From NCBI RefSeq assembly GCF_900108295.1, contig NZ_FNWK01000002.1, forward strand, positions 620,001-684,000: a stretch of DNA of 64,000 nucleotides, read 5' to 3'. Each line of letters begins with the position of its first letter. Position 1 is the stretch's first letter. Both the position numbers and the translations under genes were made by a program. Source of the stretch: Sphingopyxis sp. YR583 (lineage in GTDB: Bacteria > Pseudomonadota > Alphaproteobacteria > Sphingomonadales > Sphingomonadaceae). The notes under the pieces were generated by a model. That model was given only the letters and a program-made list of their open reading frames with translations. It had not been told where the DNA came from and ran no database searches. Positions 61,928 to 64,000 of this stretch are shown here, piece by piece.

Positions 61928-62845
61928 TCAAATCGGATCGTAAGGGAAGACGTGCGCCGACACCTCATCGGCGCGCGCGAAATCGGGACGGAAGGCGGGG
62001 ATCAGTTCGCTGGCGATCGCCTCTGCGGTCCAACCCTCGAGCTTCGCCATCGAGCGAACGGGACGCGGTTTCGAGAAGAGCAATATCTCGTTCTTGCGCA
62101 CGCTGAAAATCTGGTTCGTGACATCCTTCGACAGGTCGGACGCCAGATAGGCGACGAGCGGCGCGATCTTGTCGGCCGACATCGACTGGAGCCGGTTGAC
62201 GCGCTCCTGCTCCGCCGGGGTTGTCGCCGGGATCGACGAGGTCATGCGGCTCCATGCGAAGGGTGCGATGCAGTTCGAGCGGACACCGACGCGCGCCATG
62301 TCGAGCGCGATCGACTGCGACAGCGCGACGACGCCAAGCTTGGCGGCCGAATAATTGGCCTGCCCGATGTTCCCAATGAGGCCGCTGGTCGAGGTGAAGT
62401 GGATGAAGCTGCCCGACTGTTGCTCGCGAAAATAGGGCGTCGCAGCCTTCGAGACGTTGAAGACGCCGGTGAGGTTGACCTCGATGACGCTCTTCCAATC
62501 CTCATAACTCATCTTGTGCCAGATCGTGTCGCGGAGGATGCCGGCGTTGTTCACAACCGCATCGATGCGGCCGAAACGGGCCACCGCGTCCTCGATGATC
62601 GAAGCGGCTTCCTTGGGATCGGCGACATTGCCGAAATTGGCCGCAGCCTTCCCGCCCGCCGCCAATATGTCGTCTACGGTCTGCTGCGCCGGAGCCGCAT
62701 CGCCGCCCTCGCCGGCTTGCGCCACGCCCGGATCGTTGACGACGACCGCCGCACCCAACGCGGCGCAGTGGAGCGCCAGCTCCCGCCCGATCCCGCGTCC
62801 CGCGCCGGTGATCGCGACGACCTTGCCATCCAGAATCCCGCCCAT
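61928..62845 (-). CDS. SDR, MFE-2-like 3-hydroxyacyl-CoA dehydrogenase
   Basis: A 305-residue SDR. The NAD loop TGAGRGIG is at 13-20, NNAGILRD follows, and TSTSGLIGNIGQANYSAAK has the catalytic Ser/Tyr/Lys. The long insertions and the VNDPGV-like region after the first strand resemble the dehydrogenase part of MFE-2 (peroxisomal-type multifunctional enzymes). It would oxidise 3-hydroxyacyl-CoA to the keto form. GGAG lies 7 bases before the ATG. It heads the operon down to 58381 and diverges from the second IclR gene across a region with two palindromes. Confidence 0.92.
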   Translation of the reverse strand: MGGILDGKVVAITGAGRGIGRELALHCAALGAAVVVNDPGVAQAGEGGDAAPAQQTVDDILAAGGKAAANFGNVADPKEAASIIEDAVARFGRIDAVVNNAGILRDTIWHKMSYEDWKSVIEVNLTGVFNVSKAATPYFREQQSGSFIHFTSTSGLIGNIGQANYSAAKLGVVALSQSIALDMARVGVRSNCIAPFAWSRMTSSIPATTPAEQERVNRLQSMSADKIAPLVAYLASDLSKDVTNQIFSVRKNEILLFSKPRPVRSMAKLEGWTAEAIASELIPAFRPDFARADEVSAHVFPYDPI

Positions 62846-62899
62846 GCGATTCTCCAGTCATATCTCGTTGCATCGGCGATAAGCCCTCGCGCTCGATAT

Positions 62900-62935
62900 T
62901 TCAATATTTCGAATTGAAACTTCATATATATGAAA
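62900..62935. promoter_or_regulatory. Paired palindromes between the SDR operon and the second IclR gene
   Basis: TTTCAAT (62900-62906) and ATTGAAA (62914-62920) form an inverted repeat with a 7-base centre. TTCATATATATGAA (62922-62935) is a perfect 14-base palindrome next to it. Both lie in the divergent promoter region and suit an IclR-type operator. AT-rich content differs from the GC-rich surroundings. Confidence 0.5.
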
Positions 62936-62948
62936 TATGATCTAGCCC

Positions 62949-63689
62949 ATGACCGGCCCGGTACGCTCCGTCTCGCAAGCCTTTGCGATCCTCCGACTGC
63001 TCGCTGACGAGGGCGCGCTGACGCTGTCGGACATCGGAAAGATGATCGGATCCAGTCCGTCCAGCTGCTTGAACCTGCTGAAAACCCTCGTTGCGGAGCG
63101 CGTGATCGAACGCGATATGCGCACCAAGCGCTACCGTCTCGCTCTGCCATGGCAGGATGTCGATGCTCTGCGTGACAGCCGGGCAGCGCGGCTGGTCGAT
63201 CGCTCGCTTCCCCTGCTGGGCCGCTTCGCTCAGGCAAATGACGCCGCCGTGGGGCTCTGGAAAATCGTCTCGCGCGATCGCATGCAACTGGCCGCGCGCG
63301 GCGAAAGCGACGCGGGCATGCGGCTGACGCTCGCCGACGACCAGCGCCAGCCGCTGGGAGCAGGTGCAGCAGGACGAGCGATCACGGCCGCGCAGGCTGT
63401 CGACGCGGCCGAACTCGCACGACGTTTTGGATCGGTGCGTTGGCAAACCGAACTCGCGTTCGAAGCCTATGCCAGTCAGGTGGACGAAGCGAGGACCAAG
63501 GGATTTGCGGTCGACCATGGTCATGCCCATCGCGGGGTGTTTACGGCGGCGAGCGCACTCACCGACATCGCGCCCGGCTTTTGCATTACAGCCTCATTTG
63601 TCGCCGGGTCGCGAAGCGAGCGCGAATTGGAAACCATCGGCGCCGCGCTGTCCAAACTCGGCAAGGAAATCGCCCTGCTTTCGGCATGA
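62949..63689 (+). CDS. IclR-family transcriptional regulator (second)
   Basis: A 246-residue regulator. The N-terminal winged helix (QAFAILRLLADEGALTLSDI; SSCLNLLKTLVAERVI) leads to an effector domain (about 75-240) with GAAGRAITAAQAVD and GHAHRGVFTAASALTDIAPG. Sequence and length differ clearly from the IclR protein at 50857. It diverges from the SDR-led beta-oxidation operon, with palindromes between. It probably controls that operon and itself. Confidence 0.88.
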   Translation: MTGPVRSVSQAFAILRLLADEGALTLSDIGKMIGSSPSSCLNLLKTLVAERVIERDMRTKRYRLALPWQDVDALRDSRAARLVDRSLPLLGRFAQANDAAVGLWKIVSRDRMQLAARGESDAGMRLTLADDQRQPLGAGAAGRAITAAQAVDAAELARRFGSVRWQTELAFEAYASQVDEARTKGFAVDHGHAHRGVFTAASALTDIAPGFCITASFVAGSRSERELETIGAALSKLGKEIALLSA

Positions 63690-63824
63690 CGTCGCAGACG
63701 ACCGGCCATACGCATGCAAAAGCCGCCGTTTCCCTGCCGTGCATGCCAATACACTGGCCGGTTCGGGCCAGCCCCGAACAAGCCAGGGTTTTCATTTCAT
63801 GGAATGATACTCTATATCATCGCC

Positions 63825-64000
63825 ATGACCACGCAAATCGCTACCCATCGCCGCTCCTCCACATTGTTCGATGAGGTCGAGAAGCTTCAGGACGGAAAAC
63901 CCTGGGGGCGCTTCCTCGATGCCGGGACAGGCACGAATTCGATCGGTTGGATCGGCGGCCTTGCGACCGACAACTGGACCGCGGTCAGCGGTGCCGAAGC
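63825..64000 (+). CDS. SAM-binding protein, spermidine-synthase/methyltransferase-like, 5' part
   Basis: An open frame running off the window. The visible 58 residues start MTTQIATHRRSSTLFDEVEK and contain FLDAGTGTNSIGWIGGLATD, which fits the glycine-rich motif I of SAM-binding or spermidine-synthase-like folds. The ATG at 63825 lacks a clear ribosome-binding site; an in-frame ATG at 63804 is the alternative. The length and the rest of the protein are not visible. A weak palindrome (CATTTCATGGAATG) lies before it. About 135 bases separate it from the IclR gene. Confidence 0.6.
   Translation, partial: MTTQIATHRRSSTLFDEVEKLQDGKPWGRFLDAGTGTNSIGWIGGLATDNWTAVSGAE

Overview
The window reads as chromosomal DNA from a high-GC alphaproteobacterium of the Sphingomonadaceae, most like Sphingopyxis. 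This rests on the gene families (TonB-dependent receptors, several acyl-CoA dehydrogenases, SCPU-type fimbriae, a FecI/FecR/STN-receptor unit) and on two dispersed palindromic repeats of a kind common in such genomes. The genus is an inference from content, not a measured match. I see no insertion sequence, phage, plasmid or CRISPR. No gap without a gene exceeds about 300 bases.

Layout. (1) 1-10666: polyamine and nitrogen metabolism. It has a HemL-like aminotransferase (cut by the window edge), a PuuA-like glutamine synthetase and a complete PotDBCA-type ABC importer on the + strand. On the - strand are a glucokinase, a PuuD-like hydrolase, a putrescine-type aminotransferase and a DUF808 membrane protein. 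(2) 10787-19233: a methyltransferase behind a Fur-like palindrome, a 1071-residue autotransporter, then an ECF sigma / FecR / STN-domain TonB receptor operon. (3) 19260-30789: an acyl-CoA dehydrogenase pair, a Phd-like/PAS fusion, TadG/TadE, a YghU-like GST, a CaiB CoA-transferase, a large propeller-amidohydrolase and tRNA-Ser(CGA). (4) 31021-37509: a chaperone-usher fimbrial locus including an easily missed 55-codon gene; 37649-41176 upstream of it encodes a hybrid kinase, receiver, Hpt and LuxR regulator. (5) 41388-62845: a catabolic island with an outer-membrane receptor, MFS transporter, OYE-like reductase, Baeyer-Villiger-like flavoprotein, lactonase-like protein, alpha/beta hydrolase, two acyl-CoA ligases, three acyl-CoA dehydrogenases, enoyl-CoA hydratase, two SDRs, thiolase, NTF2-like and DUF3237 proteins, and an IclR regulator. 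A second IclR gene and the start of a methyltransferase-like gene follow.

How it fits together. Region 1 imports polyamines and converts them by gamma-glutamylation and transamination, although no PuuB or PuuC is present in the window. Region 5 is the most coherent candidate for an uncharacterised system. Uptake, ring oxidation, lactone opening, CoA activation and beta-oxidation steps sit together, and three intergenic regions share a TCRCR-NN-TGTGA operator-like palindrome that would suit the local IclR regulator. Its substrate is unknown; an alicyclic, terpenoid-like or steroid-like compound is plausible.
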